NCBI RefSeq assembly: GCF_900747795.2
Contig: NC_041404.2
Location: forward strand, 78,438,616 to 78,502,615
Direction of reading: 5' to 3'
From: Erpetoichthys calabaricus
Lineage: Eukaryota; Chordata; Cladistia; Polypteriformes; Polypteridae
DNA: 64,000 nucleotides
Shown: positions 12,686 through 24,246 of the stretch, piece after piece
How positions within the stretch are numbered: the first letter of the stretch is position 1
How the letters are laid out: each line of letters begins with the position of its first letter
Notes under the pieces: model-generated
The model's input: only the letters and a program-made list of their open reading frames with translations
Database searches by the model: none
What the model was told of the DNA's origin: nothing
Made by a program: the position numbers and the translations under genes

Positions 12686-14068
12686 AGGGTGATGTATGCA
12701 CTTCATAAAACCCAAAATGGGAACAGCTATGAACAACAAGAAGTGTGAAACGAATGCTCAGAAATATTTTAAAACACGCAGAAACATAACACCCTGCACC
12801 TTATGAAAAGGGGTTCTCCAGGTAGTGCTAATTTTTTGGGTGTGCTGTCAATCATGACAGCAACTTAAGATTACTTAAAAGGGCCTGCCATTGCCTGACA
12901 CCTTGCATTTTGTGCTAACACAGAGCTAGCAACACTCCTCCAAATGTTGCACTACCTACACCTTCTGTTTCTTCTTGTTTTACTCCTCTGGCATTCAGAT
13001 TTTAAATTTGTTTCTTGGTTATATTTTTGTTATAGTTTTAGGAGTATTAGCAACTGTCACAAACTTAGGAGTACCTTTGCACAAAGTCCCGAAACCTATA
13101 CCAAACCCTCAACCCCACAAGAGGCAGGGTCTTTCAACTTTGGGCTTGTTCAGCACAGGGGAAGCAAGGAATCTTTATAAATAAAAACATTTATTCCAAA
13201 AATACTCTGTTAACAAGGAAGTTCAAATGAACTCAAAAGACACAGGAGTTTTCTGAAAAAGTCAATCCAGTTGAAAACAAGTCCCAATACATAATCTGAA
13301 AGAATGCTCAAAAGCAGGGCACAAAAGTCACCTTAGTCCAAGAATCTACAAAAGTACAGTAATAAATACATCTCACCACCACCACGACGTGCATTCAATG
13401 AACCGCAAGGGACTGCTTGCTTTCTCAGCCTTTACAAGGTTGAGGGCAGTCCCTTGATGAAAATGGACAAAATACAAGTAACATACTGTAACAGCACAAG
13501 CATAGGTACATGGAAAATAAATAATATACAAAACTAATAAAAAAAACAGAATAGTGTAGACAAACAATATCTTTCAATTAAATTAAAAAGTTTTTCTGTT
13601 GTGTCCACATTATTCACCCTTGACCACAACCGTCCACGCTGCTTGCCCTGTCATTACTTCTACTGCGCACATCCTCTCTCCATACCACCCTGTGACACTC
13701 TCACTGCTAACTCGCCCTTCAATGCAGTCGGGTATATGGCAAAGCAGAGAAGCAAATTTATTTAATCAAGAATGTCGATTTTTAGATTGCGATAGAAAAA
13801 GAGCGGAAAGGGCTGATAAAGAACATTGAAAAAAAGAAGATGAACAAAAAAGAGCTGCATATAATAAAAATCAAGAACAAAGAATCATCCAATAAACGTA
13901 AAAGAGAAAAATATCCCAAGTATTATGCAAACAAAAATGTAAAAAAAAAGCAACGTTTGTAGAAAGTAAGTTAGAAGATAAAGTAATTCATAATATTGTT
14001 TTTGACAAGGCTTTAATGTAATTTAATTTTTTGTTTACTTTTTATTACATTTTACTACGTCTTAATGC

Positions 14069-14147
14069 AAAGGACAGGAAAATATGGAAAAGATGATCTG
14101 CTGTGGCAACCCCTAATGGGAGCAGCCAAAAGAAGAAGAAGAAGAAG
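14069..14147 (+). mobile_element. RTE LINE 3' tail fragment
   Basis: Matches the last 80 bases of the RTE element at 15.5-18.9 kb: 'aaaatatggaaaagatgatc', then 'tgctgtggcaacccctaatg', 'ggagcagccaaaagaagaag', ending in (GAA)n. It is a strongly 5'-truncated retroinsertion. I could not settle a target duplication because the flanks are low-complexity T/A. Confidence 0.75.
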
Positions 14148-14238
14148 ACTTTTTTTACTTCTAATTTTACTTTTTATTACACTTTATTATTAATTGGTAA
14201 TTAAGACTGTTGTAATGAAATACTCACATAACTGATTT

Positions 14239-14412
14239 TCTATCTATAATAACTAAGGACCAAACCGTCTTCCTCCAGCACCCCACATACTCTTCTGTAT
14301 GCCATCTCTTTAAGTACAATCGCTTTCTCTAATGGAGAAGCATCCCGACACCCTTCGAGTTGGCTGAGCCACGTGATAGCAAGTGAAGCAAGCAGGGGGC
14401 AGAGCCCTCTAG
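14239..14412 (+). mobile_element. Short Helitron-like element
   Basis: Begins tctatctataataac and ends with a G/C hairpin region 'gcagggggcagagccctctag' trimmed to CTAG at 14409-14412, flanked by T on both sides. The same start type and hairpin-CTAG end recur at 39347-40125 and 50037-51479. The hairpin sits almost on the end, as in Helentron-type (Helitron2) elements. It is too short to code for anything. Confidence 0.5.
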
Positions 14413-14889
14413 TTAACATAAACAAAAGAATAAAAAATGTTCAAAAAGGACATAAAAAAGAAATTTGAACACCAGCCAGGGGAGGAACCCTGGCTGAAAT
14501 ATAACAGCAGCTACAGGTATTTGGGTTTAGAATCTTTTGCTCTTTTATAAAGTGCTAGTGAAACACATGGATCTACAGTCCTAAAATAAAATATAAATAA
14601 AAAACAAGAAAAGATAAGCTGTTGGTACTTCTCATGTTTTATACATCATTACTTCTTTTGGTTCGTCTCAAGTTATAATGGTTTTATCACATGTGCTGGA
14701 ACATATAGAGTAATTTGAACTTTTCTATTCTGGCAACACAGTCTTTTGTTTTCATCATTAAAAATGCAGGTTAACATTGATGACATTGTTGATATAACTT
14801 TGCTAAGCAGTGGTCTTCAAAGGAACATTGATCTAAGGATGTAAAAGCAATTCTTTTGTATGGTCAGAACTTTTGACTATTTGATGATA

Positions 14890-15440
14890 TGCATTGTCTC
14901 CGTGCATTTCTATCTCTTCCTTGTTCTTGCATTCTGTGTCCAGGGCTTTGACTTGCATACCATATGAGAAATTATGTTAAGAATTATATTAGGATACTTC
15001 TTGCTTGTCTATATGTTACAGCATTTTCTCTTCTTATTCATTCTCATTCATCATCACTTAATTGCCTTGTACAATGTGCTTGACACTCAGTCGATGTTGC
15101 TGCCTTCTTTTTTATTATGGTGGTTATCTCTTGGTTTTGTCAGCATGAATTTCTTTCTTGCTCTCATTAATGCATTCTGTATCCTGGATTTTGTCTTGCA
15201 TGCCTATGAGCCTTCATGTTTGCCTGCTGTTTACTTGCTCTGCTTTATTATTATTATTATTATTATTATCATTAATAATAATAATAATAATAATGATAAT
15301 AATAATAATAATAATGATAATAATAATAATAATACATTTTATTTATATAGCACCTTTTCCATGCTAAAGGTTTGGTGATGTGCTTGATGCTCAGCAGATT
15401 TTGCTACTCTTCTTTTTCTGCTTTTCTATTATGGAGTTTT
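14890..15440 (+). repeat. Two diverged units of an unclassified repeat, with (ATT)n/(AAT)n
   Basis: Two related units can be read. 'gcattctgtgtccaggg' near 14930 matches 'gcattctgtatcctgg' near 15173, and 'gtgcttgacactcagtcgatg' near 15080 (first 20 shown as gtgcttgacactcagtcgat) matches 'gtgcttgatgctcagcagat' near 15380. A (ATT)n/(AAT)n array at 15246-15336 sits between them, followed by 'tttatatagcaccttttcc', a module seen again at 63155. Related units occur at 19030-19336 and 30085-31068. Confidence 0.5.
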
Positions 15441-15776
15441 TCATCACATTTGATGATTAATTAAAACAATGCTTACACTTGATTCTGAATTTTGAACATG
15501 TATGTTCTGTATCTTGGGGAGCCCAGCCACAGGGAATGCACAAACCAGTGTGTTTCTTTGTGCTGGTCCCAAGCCCAGATAAATGGGGAGGCTTACGTCA
15601 TGAAGGGCATCTGGTGTAAAATTTTGCCAGATCAATATGCGGACAACAATAAAGATTTCCATACCAGATCAGTTGAGGCCTGGGTTAACAACAGGGTGCT
15701 GGCGGAAATTGGGCTAATGCTGGCTGAAGAAGGAGAAGAAGAGGGGGGAGAGGAGGAAGGTAAAGAGAGTGGAACT

Positions 15777-18498
15777 GAGGGTAGGAACAATGAATGTCAG
15801 CAGTATGACTGGTAAGGGGAGAGAGCTGATCTGATGGAAAGAAGGAAGGCTGATATATTGTACAAGAGACTAAATGGAAGGGGTGTAAAGCCAGGTGGAT
15901 CGGAGGTGGATTCAAATTATTCTATCATGGTGTGGATGGGAGGAGAAATGGGGTATCTAAAGAAACAGTATGTCAAGAGTGTTTTGGAGGTGAAAAGAGT
16001 GTCAAGACAGAGTGATGATTATGAAGCTGGAAATTGAAGATGTGATGATGAATGTGGTTAGTACATATGCCCCCCGCAAGTTGGATGTGCAATGGATGAG
16101 TAAGAAGATTTCTGGATTGAGTTGATGGACAGTGTACCCAAGGGACAGAAAATGGTGATTGGAGTGGATTTCAATGGACATATTGGTCAAGGGAACAGAG
16201 GAGATGAGGAGGTGATGGGTAGGTATGTTGTCAAGGAGAGGAATGAAGAAAGTCAGATGATAGTGGATTTTGCGAAAAGGATGGACATGGCTATGGTGAA
16301 TATGTATTTTAAGAACATAGGGTGACATGCAAAGAGTGAAGGAAGATGTACACAGTTGATTATATCCTATGCAGGAGGGTCAATCTGAAGGAGACTGAAG
16401 ACTGCAAAGTGGTGGCAGAGGAAAGTATAGTTAAGCAGCATAGGATGGCAGTCTGTAGGGTGATGCTGGAGATCAAGAAGAGGAAGAGAGTGAGGGCAGA
16501 GCCAAAGATCAAATTATGGTAGTTGAAAAAGGAAGATTGCAAGGTTAAGTTCAAGGAGGAAGTAAGACAGGAACTGGGTGGCAGTTACCAGACAGGCAGG
16601 CAACAACAGCAGAAGTAGTAAGGGTGACAGCAAGAAGGCTGCTTAGTGTGACCTCTGGACAGATGAAGGAGGAAAAGGAAACCTGGAGTATATACAAAGG
16701 AAGAGGTTGGAGAAGAAGAAGTGGGATAGTCAGAGAGATGCAGAAAGTAGACTATGAGTACAAGATGATAAGGCGTAAGGTGAAGAGAGGTGATGAGTTG
16801 CATAAGAGTTTGGACACTAAGGAGAGAGATGATGAGTTGCATAAGAGTTTGGACACTAAGGAGGGAGAAAAGGAGCTGGGAAAGATGTGCAGCAGGTTAG
16901 GGTGATAAAGGATAAAGATGGAAACGTACTCACAAGTGAGGAGAGTGTGTTAAGCAGATGGAAAGAGTATTTTGAGAGGCTGATGAATGAAGAGATGAGA
17001 GAGAGAGAAGGCTGGATGATGCTGAGATAGTGAATCAGGAAGTGCAACAGATTAGCAAGGAGGAAGTGTGGACAGCTATGAAGAGGATGAAGGTTGGAAA
17101 AGCCATTGGTCCAGATGACATACCTGTGGAAACATGGAGGTGTTTAGGAGAGATGGCAGTTGAGTTTTTAACCAGATTGTTTAATGGAATCTTGGAAAGT
17201 GAGAGGTTGCCTAAGTAGTGGAGAAAAAGTGTACTGATGCCGATTTTTAAGAATAATGGGGATGTGCAGAGCTGTAGTAACCACAGGGGGATAAAATTGA
17301 TGAGCCACAGCATGAAGTTATGGGAGTGAGTAGTGGAAGCTAGGTTAAGAAGTGACATGATGATTAGTGAGCAGCAGTATAGTTTCATGCCAGGAAAGAG
17401 CACCACAGATGTGATGTTTGCTCTGAGGGTGTTGATGGAGAAGTATAGAGAAGGCTAGAAGGAGTTGCATTGCGTCTTTGTAGACCTAGAGAAAGCATAT
17501 GACAGGGTGCCTTGAGAGGAGTTGTGGTATTGTATGAGGAAGTCGGGAGAGGCAGAGAAGTATGTAAGAGTTGTACAGGATATGTATGAGGGTAGTGTGA
17601 CAGTGGTGAGGTCTGCGGTAGGAGTGACAGAGGCATTCAACATGGAGGTGGGATTGCATTAGGGATCGGCTCTGAGCTCTTTCTTAATGGTAATGGACAG
17701 GTTGACAGATGAGATTAGACAGGAGTCCATGTGGACTATGATATTTGCTGACGACATTGTAATATGTAGCGTGAGTAGGGAGCAGGTTGATTAGACCTAG
17801 GAGAGGTGGAGATATGTCCTAGAAAGGAGAGGAATGAAGGTCAGTAAGAACAAGACAGAATACATGTGTGTGAATGAGAGGTAGATCAATGGAATGGTGA
17901 GGATGCACATAGTAGAGTTGGCGAAGGTGGATGAGTTTAAATACTTGTGATCAACAGTACAGAGTAACGGGAATTGTGGAAGAGAGGTGAAAGAGAGTGT
18001 GTAGGCAGGGTGGAATGGGTGGAGAAGAGTTTCAGGAGTAATTTGTGGCAGATGGTAGTTAGCAAGAGTGAAAGGGAAGGTGTACAGGACGGTAATGAGA
18101 CCAGCTATGTTATATGGGTTGGAGACGGTGGCACTGACCAGAAAGCAGGAGACAGAGCTGGAGGTGGCAGAGTTAAAGATGCTAAGATTTGCATTGGGTG
18201 TGACGAGGATTGATAGGATTAGGACTGAGTGCATTTGAGGGTCGGCTCAGGTTGGACGGTTTGGAGACAAAGTCAGAGACGTGAGATTGTGTTGGTTAGG
18301 ACATGTGCAGAGGAAAGATGCTGGGTATATTGGGAAAAGAATGCTAAGGATAGAGCTGCCAGACAAGAGGAAAAGAGGAAGGCCTAAGAGAATGTTTATG
18401 GATGTGGTGAGAGAGGACATACAGGTGATGGGTGTAACAGAGCACAATGCAAAGAACAAGAAAATATGGAACAAGATGATCTGCTGTGGCAACCACTA
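15777..18498 (+). pseudogene. RTE endonuclease-reverse transcriptase, dead
   Basis: Starts around 'VGTMNVSSMTGKGREL' (15777). The AP-type endonuclease shows 'STYAP' near 16055 and 'IGVDFNGHIG' near 16155, where the family usually has GDFN. The RT shows 'GPDDIPVETW' (17110), 'NHRGIKL' (17280), 'FVDLEKAYDRVP' with palm Asp (17480), and 'MIFADDIVI' with the YADD-type box (17740). The C-terminus reads 'CWLGHVQRKD', 'KRKRGRPKR', and 'KMICCGNH' at 18490. More than ten in-frame stops and several frame changes make it inactive, although the catalytic boxes can still be read. Confidence 0.85.
16791..16868 (+). repeat. 39 bp tandem duplication inside the RTE frame
   Basis: The 39 bp beginning tgatgagttgcataagag at 16791 is repeated at 16830 with about two differences. 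It codes for 13 residues (DELHKSLDTKE core), so the frame is kept. It probably arose by slippage after or shortly before insertion. Confidence 0.9.
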
Positions 18499-18501
18499 AT
18501 G

Positions 18502-18839
18502 CAGCCTTTCTCAACCTTTAAGTATTTGCAACCCAAGTTTTCATAACAGTTTTAATCGCGCCCCCCTAACGTTTTTTTGAAAGAAGCCCACTAATACCAA
18601 TTTGTTCTTTTTAAATTAATGATATATCATAGATGCATATTTTAGTATACCTACTTAACTTTTACCGACATTTATCTAACTCTATATTTATTTTTCTAGT
18701 ATCAGAATGTAGTTTAAGTTAATTTGTTTTGGTTTCAATAGATGCATTTTTCATATTTTCGATTCTTGTTTTCTTTTTTTCACATCTTCGCTCCCCCCTT
18801 TTTGTTACTTCGCACCCCCCTAGGGTTTGAGAACCACTG
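18502..18839. mobile_element. Non-autonomous hAT element inside the RTE tail
   Basis: A 338 bp insertion with ends cagcctttctcaacc and gtttgagaaccactg, imperfect inverted repeats of the CAG...CTG hAT type. The target 'cactaatg' is duplicated exactly (18494-18501 and 18840-18847), the 8 bp size expected for hAT. It has no coding capacity. Removing it restores the LINE tail as seen at 14069. Confidence 0.9.
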
Positions 18840-19029
18840 CACTAATGGGAGCAGCTTGAAAGAAGAGGAAGATGCACTGTATATTGAGGAATTATCAAAA
18901 GATGGACTTGTGGAGTCCATGATTTTATTATAACAAACTTTTCTGCTCACCAGTAAAGTATCTACCATGTTGCTGCACCCCCCACCCTGAAAGTTTTGAA
19001 TTTCCAGAACATATATGGCTCTGTTGAGT

Positions 19030-19336
19030 AATGTTTGTTGCTCGTCTGTGTGTTTCAGCATCTTGTCTTCTTCACCTGATCACCTTTTGTGATTTGGTTG
19101 ACACTCAGCAAATGTCACTGTTCTTCTTGTTTTTTCTGTCATGTCAATTTCTCAATCACTTTGCCATAACAAACACACTAGTAAAGGTCAGTTTGCCAAG
19201 GTCGCCACAACCATAATGAGTACCTAGAACATATCAGGTCATAAGCTTTCAGTTAAGACCAAGATCAATGTTTTAGCCCCGGTAGTTTGCGAGTAATTGT
19301 GTGACAGTTGGAGAGACCATAGCATTTTATATATTG
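19030..19336 (+). repeat. Unclassified repeat unit, same family as 30.8 kb
   Basis: Shared blocks with 30810-31068: 'cactcagcaaatgtcactgt', 'tgtcatgtcaatttctc', 'tagccccggtagtttgcgag', 'taattgtgtgacag', 'atagcatttta'. The copy at 31 kb is interrupted at its end by Tc1 copy A2; here the uninterrupted form continues 'gcattttatatattg'. Confidence 0.55.
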
Positions 19337-19502
19337 TGGCCTGCAGGGGGCAGTCAGCTCCCCAAATGAGACACAGACAGATGCAAGACACAAGTTCAGT
19401 AGCACATGTTTTAAATTTTTCTTGTGGGAAACGCTTCCCTCGTTTCCCACCTGGTCAGCAAAGTACAAAAGCACAATAAAAGACAATAAAGGCACTCTCT
19501 TT

Positions 19503-19591
<89 letters not shown>

Positions 19592-19980
19592 TTCTGCCTC
19601 CACATCTCCTCCAGCAAGCTTTGTCTTCTCCTTCCTGACTCTGGTTCCTGGAGTAGTGGCTGTGGGCTCCTTTTATCCTGCACCTGGTAGTACTTCTGGT
19701 GGACTTTTAGCGTGGTCCAGGTGAGAAGCAAGCCCGACAAATTAGGGCTCCGCAGTTCCTGCAGCACCCTCTGGTGGCAGCCATGAAACTGAACATGGCT
19801 GTGCTGAACTCCAACTTACATGGTGACCTGTGGGAATCCAAGGCACCACTGCAACCCAGGAGGTCTGCTATCTAGTGGTCCAGGGGAGATAATGCCCTGT
19901 GTATATCCTCTCCCCGAGTCCTTCTACTATGGAGGCGTCCCAGCCAGGTATGGGTCCCGGCTATCCACCACAATATATAG
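19337..19980. repeat. Unclassified repeat with a (TTTC)n array
   Basis: Carries a pure (TTTC)n tract of about 90 bp at 19500-19590, 'cctgcagggggcagtc' at its left and 'caccctctggtggcag' near 19767. The segment 25231-25590 has a comparable 'caccaggtggagctgcag' block. Open frames across the tract are lysine/glutamate repeats (antisense) and have no meaning as proteins. Family unknown. Confidence 0.4.
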
Positions 19981-20004
19981 ATTTGGAGTTCATTTTTGTC
20001 TTTT

Positions 20005-20005
<1 letters not shown>

Positions 20006-20102
<97 letters not shown>
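20006..20102. repeat. (GATA)n microsatellite
   Basis: About 24 pure GATA units. It directly joins the 3' end of the minus-strand LINE, so it is best read as an expanded LINE tail rather than an independent microsatellite. Confidence 0.97.
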
Positions 20103-20269
20103 CTTTATTAATCCCAAGGGGAAATTCACATACTCCAGCAGCAGCATACTGATAAAGAACAATATTAAATTAAAGAGTGATAACAATGCAGGTATACAGA
20201 CAGACAATAACTTTGTATAATTTTAACGTTTACCCCCCCCCCCCCCCCCCCCCCCCGGGTGGAATTGAA

Positions 20270-22030
20270 GAGTCGCATAGTGTGGGGGAGGAACGATCTC
20301 CTCAGTCTGTCAGTGGAGCAGGACATTGACAGCAGTCTGTCGCTGAAGCTGCTCCTCTGTCTGGAGATGATACTGTTTAGTGGATGCAGTGGATTCTCCA
20401 TTATTGACAGGAGCTTGCTGAGTGCCCGTCACTCCACCACAGATGTCAAACTGTCCAGCTCCGTGCCTACAATAGAGCCTGCCTTCCTCAGCAGTTTGTC
20501 CAGGCGTGTGGTGTCCCTCTTCTTTATGCTGCTTCCCCAGCACACCACTGTGTAGAAGAGGGCGCTCGCCACAACCGTCTGATAGAACATCTGCAGCATC
20601 TTATTGCAGATGTTGAAGGACGCCAGCCTTCTAAGGAAGTATAGTCGGCTCTGTCCTTTCTTACACAGAGCATCAGTATTGGCAGTCCAGTCCAATTTAT
20701 CATCCAGCTGCACTCCCAGGTATTTATAGGTTTGCACCCTCTGTACACAGTCACCTATGATGATCACGGGGTCCATGAGGGGCCTGGTCCTCCTAAAATC
20801 CACCTCCAGCTCCTTGGTTTTGCTGGTGTTCAGTTGTAGGTGGTTTGAGTCACACCATTTAACAAAGTCCTTGATTAGGTTCCTATACTCCTCCTCCTGC
20901 CCACTCCTGATGCAGTCCACGACAGCAGTGTCGTCAGCGAACCTTTGCACGTGGCAGGACTCCGAGTTGTATTGGAAGTCCGATATACTGTATATAGGCT
21001 GAACAGGACCGGAGAAAGTACAGTCCCCTGCTGCGCTCCTGTGTTTCTGACCACAATGTCAGACCTGCAGTTCCCAAGACACATATACTGAGGTCTGTCT
21101 GTAAGACAGTCCATGATCCATGCCACCAGATATGAATCTACTCCCATCTCTGTCAGCTTGTCCCTAAGGAGCAGAGGTTGGATGGTGTTGAAGGTGCTAG
21201 AGAAGTCTTGAAACATAATTCTTACAGCACCACTGCCTCTGTCCAAGTGGGAGAGGGATCGGTGTAGCATGTAGATGATTGCATCCTCCGCTCCCACCTT
21301 CTCCTGGTATGCGAACTGCAGAGGGTCGAGGGCGTGGCGGACCTGTGGCCTTAGGTGGTGAAGCAGCATTCACTCCATGGTCTTCATCACATGTGATGTC
21401 AGAGCGACAGGCCGGAAGTCGTTCAGCTCACTAGGACATGATATCTTTGGGACGGGGGTGATGCAAGATGTTTTCCAAAGCCTCGGGACTCTCCCCTGTT
21501 CCAGGCTCAGGTTGAAGATGCGATGTAGAGGATGCGCCTTTAAAAGCCCTTTTCTTCTGGTTCAAAAGGCCCTTGATGTCACTTGTAATCCAGGGCTTGT
21601 TGTTAGCATAGCAGCGTACTGTTCTTACTGGAACTGCAATGTCCATACAGAAGTTGATGTAGTCAGTAGTGCAGTCAACAACCTCCTCAATGTTCTCACT
21701 ATGTGACCCCTGCAGGATATCCCAGTCCGTAGTTCTAAAGCATTCTCTCAGAGCCTGCTCTGCCTCGGGGGACCACTTCCTGAATGAGCGTGTGGTTGTA
21801 GGTAGCTCCCTCACTCTTGGTTTGTAGTGAGGCTGAAGCAGAACCAGGTTATGATCTGCTTTCCCAAGCGCAGGCAGCGGGGTGGCGCTGTATGCGTCTT
21901 TAACGTTTGCATACAGTAGGTCAATAGTCCTATTTCCCCGGGTGTTACAATCCACATACTGGGAGAAGGCAGGTAATGTTTTGTCCAGCATCACATGGTT
22001 AAAGTCTCCAGCAATTAGCACAAGTGCCTC
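20270..22030 (-). pseudogene. LINE endonuclease/reverse transcriptase, broken
   Basis: Minus strand, in order: endonuclease end 'LIAGDFNHVMLDKTL' (22021) and 'GKADHNLVLLQPHY' with the catalytic His; linker '[20 protein letters not shown]'; RT finger 'ALDPLQFAYQ' (21330); 'MFQDFSSTFNTIQP' with palm Asp; 'GAQQGTVLSPVLFSLYT'; 'RFADDTAVV' (20945); 'LNTSKTKELEVDF'; 'KYLGVQLDDKLDW'; and 'RLRRSFLPHTMRLFN' near 20280. After 'KKRAFK' the text jumps to a segment that normally lies several hundred bases later ('[12 protein letters not shown]'), so an internal deletion of roughly 0.5 kb is likely. Frames change at least twice. Confidence 0.85.
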
Positions 22031-22059
22031 TGGGTGCTGCGTTTTGAAATGTAGTGTTT

Positions 22060-23180
22060 GCTTTCTTTAGTTATTTTTCTCATATTTGTGCTAAGTAGTT
22101 CCATTTTAGTTTTCTTATTAGTGAATATTTATTATAGCTTCTTAATTCCTTGGAAAGTGATCAATTTGCATTACAATTTACTCATTTGGGGCTTTTGTCA
22201 TTTATTAATTTTCTCTAATTATTTTTAATAAATTCATTATTTTATTATAGGTTATTGTTTGCTAATTGTTTAAGGATATTTCATTTTCATTTTTGTATGT
22301 TCTACCTGGAATGCTTATATCATTCAAAGCATCCATATATTAAGTGTAAGATCATATTTTCAGTGTGTGATATCACATATGTAGTCATATGTCTAGGTGG
22401 TCATTTCCCCCTCAACATTTTTTTACCTTTAAATCAGTTCTTCCTATTGTATTGTTTGGTATGGGTATCGCAAATAACGATAAATGAGAAATAATGATAT
22501 CGCAATAGCCATATGTCTTTTGAGATCGTTATTTGGCTCTATTTGATTTTGGCTTTGTATTTTGCATTCTGGCTTCATTCAGTTGATCTGTTTTTGAGGT
22601 TTGTTCATTACCGACCTGAGCTCCAATTCGAAAGCCAAAAGAAATGTAACCAATTGTATCTCAGATGTTGTAAGTCATCTTGGATAAAGGTGTCTTCGGA
22701 ATATGTTAATAACGTACATTAGGGGTATGTTTAGCTTGGTGAAGGAGGATCTTGTGGATTTGTTTTAGGTTGGTGGTTTATATAGCACCACTCATTTTTA
22801 CATATTAGCATTGGGGCCTAACATAGCTTTTAAAAACACATGCTGTTTCCTTTAACAATAAAATCTTCTGGAGACTCAGCACCTTGTCTTTTGCCTAACA
22901 ACATTTGTCTTGGTTTCTTAATTTTTACATGCCTACTGATCATGACAACCACAGTACTTAGACAGCAGTTCCTAACTGAGAAGTCTGTGTGAGTTTCACC
23001 TTTTTCCCAAGTTGGTGTGAATATCTTTCCATTGTCCAAACATTGTAAAGTTCATCTAGTCCAGTAAATGTGTTCTACCCAACAATGATCCAACAATGAT
23101 GGATGGATTAAAAGCCAGAAGTCTGTATGACCATCAGCATCAAGTGACTCTGTGAAAACCCGAACTACAAAGAGGACTAT
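22060..23180. other. No recognisable feature
   Basis: AT-rich sequence with no gene or repeat family I can name. Short open frames here lack any conserved motif. Confidence 0.5.
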
Positions 23181-23184
23181 TTCA

Positions 23185-23457
23185 TTTATGTTAGGTAGAA
23201 TGTCCAGAGGGGACTGGGCGGTCTCGTGGCCTGGAACCCCTGCAGATTTTATTTTTTTCTCCAGCCTTCTGGAGTTTTTTTTTTTTTTTTTTTCTGTCCA
23301 CCCTGGCCATCGGACCTTACTCCTTTCTATGTTAACTAATGTTGTCTTATTTTATTTTCTTATTTGTCTTTTATTTTTCTTTTCTTCATTATGTAAAGCA
23401 CTTTGAGCTAATTTTTGTATGAAAATGTGCTATATAAATAAATGTTGTTGTTGTTGT
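23185..23457 (+). mobile_element. Retroposon 3' end with (TTG)n tail
   Basis: Landmarks: 'gggactgggcggtctcgtgg', 'cctggaacccctgcagattt', a poly-T of 17, 'ctgtccaccctggccatcgg', then 'tatgtaaagcactttgagct' and 'gtgctatataaataaatg' followed by (TTG)n. The 'gtgctatataaataaa' ending is a common fish retroposon 3' end of L2 type; its reverse complement recurs near 15345, 49430, 60470 and 63155. No coding part is attached. Confidence 0.6.
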
Positions 23458-24194
23458 ACCCACATTGGCTCCTAACTGCTGCGAAGAGCTCTGCCATGGA
23501 CAAGTAGGTTCATAAAAAAGAAGTCATGGCTTATTGGTTTAATTCTAGAAGGAAAGTTTTGTAGGTTAGTGATTGCCGAACTGCATTGTTCATTGCACGT
23601 GAACATGTCATACATCTAAAAATCCTGTATTTTTCCAGCTCCCCTTCATGGTATTGCCTGCATGGCTGCAAGGTCAAATGTCAGAATATTGCTAGGAGCA
23701 AAATATGAGTATTGCTTCTCTTCTGACCCCTTGCTTACTGGAGTTTAAGCTTTCTGATGTCTTTAAACAATGAAATAGTAATGCAGAAATGTTCTGACAA
23801 ACAACATACTAATCTAAATAAGTGCTTATGGAGTGAATATGTCAAGTACCCTACAGAGAGAAAAGTAGGCTGAAAGTGATTTGTCAAGCATATGAGCTGA
23901 ATGAGAAATTGCCCCTGGCACTCTCTGCATTATCTGTAGCTTGAATCACTTTATATACAAGCATATAATCGGAAGAATTAAATAAGTATTAAGTTTCAAA
24001 ATACACATAAAATTGCATAAAAGTGCTTCAGTAAACAAATTTAACATGATATTGACACAATATCATGTATACAGTATATGGGTGTGTGTCTGAGTGTGCC
24101 CTGAGGCCAAGTTCCTACGTTATACCTGCTATTACCAGCCAGGATGGTCATCAGCAATCCATGACTCTGTACTGGAGAAGCAAGATTAATAAAT

Positions 24195-24246
24195 GGGTGG
24201 ATGGATGGATGGATGGATGGATGGATGGATGGATGGATGGATGGAT
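24195..24246. repeat. (GGAT)n microsatellite
   Basis: About 12 units following 'gaagcaagattaataaatgg'. The leading phrase is typical of a retroposon tail, so the array may be an expanded 3' end of a lost element. Confidence 0.9.

Larger units (their letters stand above)
15500..18872 (+). mobile_element. Near full-length RTE-type LINE, split near its 3' end
   Basis: About 3.0 kb of LINE plus a 346 bp interruption (hAT element and its duplicated target). The 5' leader ('ggggagcccagccacag', 'tggtcccaagcccagataaa', 'gatcaatatgcggac') is the kind that precedes RTE open frames in fish. The body codes for endonuclease then reverse transcriptase. The tail reads 'gatctgctgtggcaacc', is cut at 18493 and resumes at 18848 as 'ggagcagcttgaaagaag'. 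The same tail occurs alone at 14069, 29576 and 44036. Clade assignment is from remembered sequence. Confidence 0.85.
20006..22050 (-). mobile_element. L2/Rex1-type LINE, 5'-truncated, with GATA 3' tail
   Basis: On the minus strand the element runs from within the endonuclease at about 22050 to a 3' end reading 'gaatttccccttgggattaa' and then a (TATC)n tail, seen on the plus strand as (GATA)n at 20006-20102. The short match 'tttgtctttttag' (left) and 'tttgctttctttag' (right) may be a worn target duplication. A C24 run at 20233-20256 lies near the 3' end of the coding part. Confidence 0.85.

Noticed and set aside
14040-14180. Possible target duplication around the RTE tail at 14069-14147
   Set aside because: Both flanks are low-complexity T/A text, so similar words occur by chance.
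15158-15378. Hydrophobic frame with poly-Ile or poly-Asn that resembles a membrane protein
   Set aside because: The poly-residue part is the ATT/AAT array and the rest lies in an interspersed repeat.
19265-19767. Open frames of Lys-Glu-Arg repeats and their antisense Phe-Leu-Ser repeats
   Set aside because: They are translations of the (TTTC)n array.
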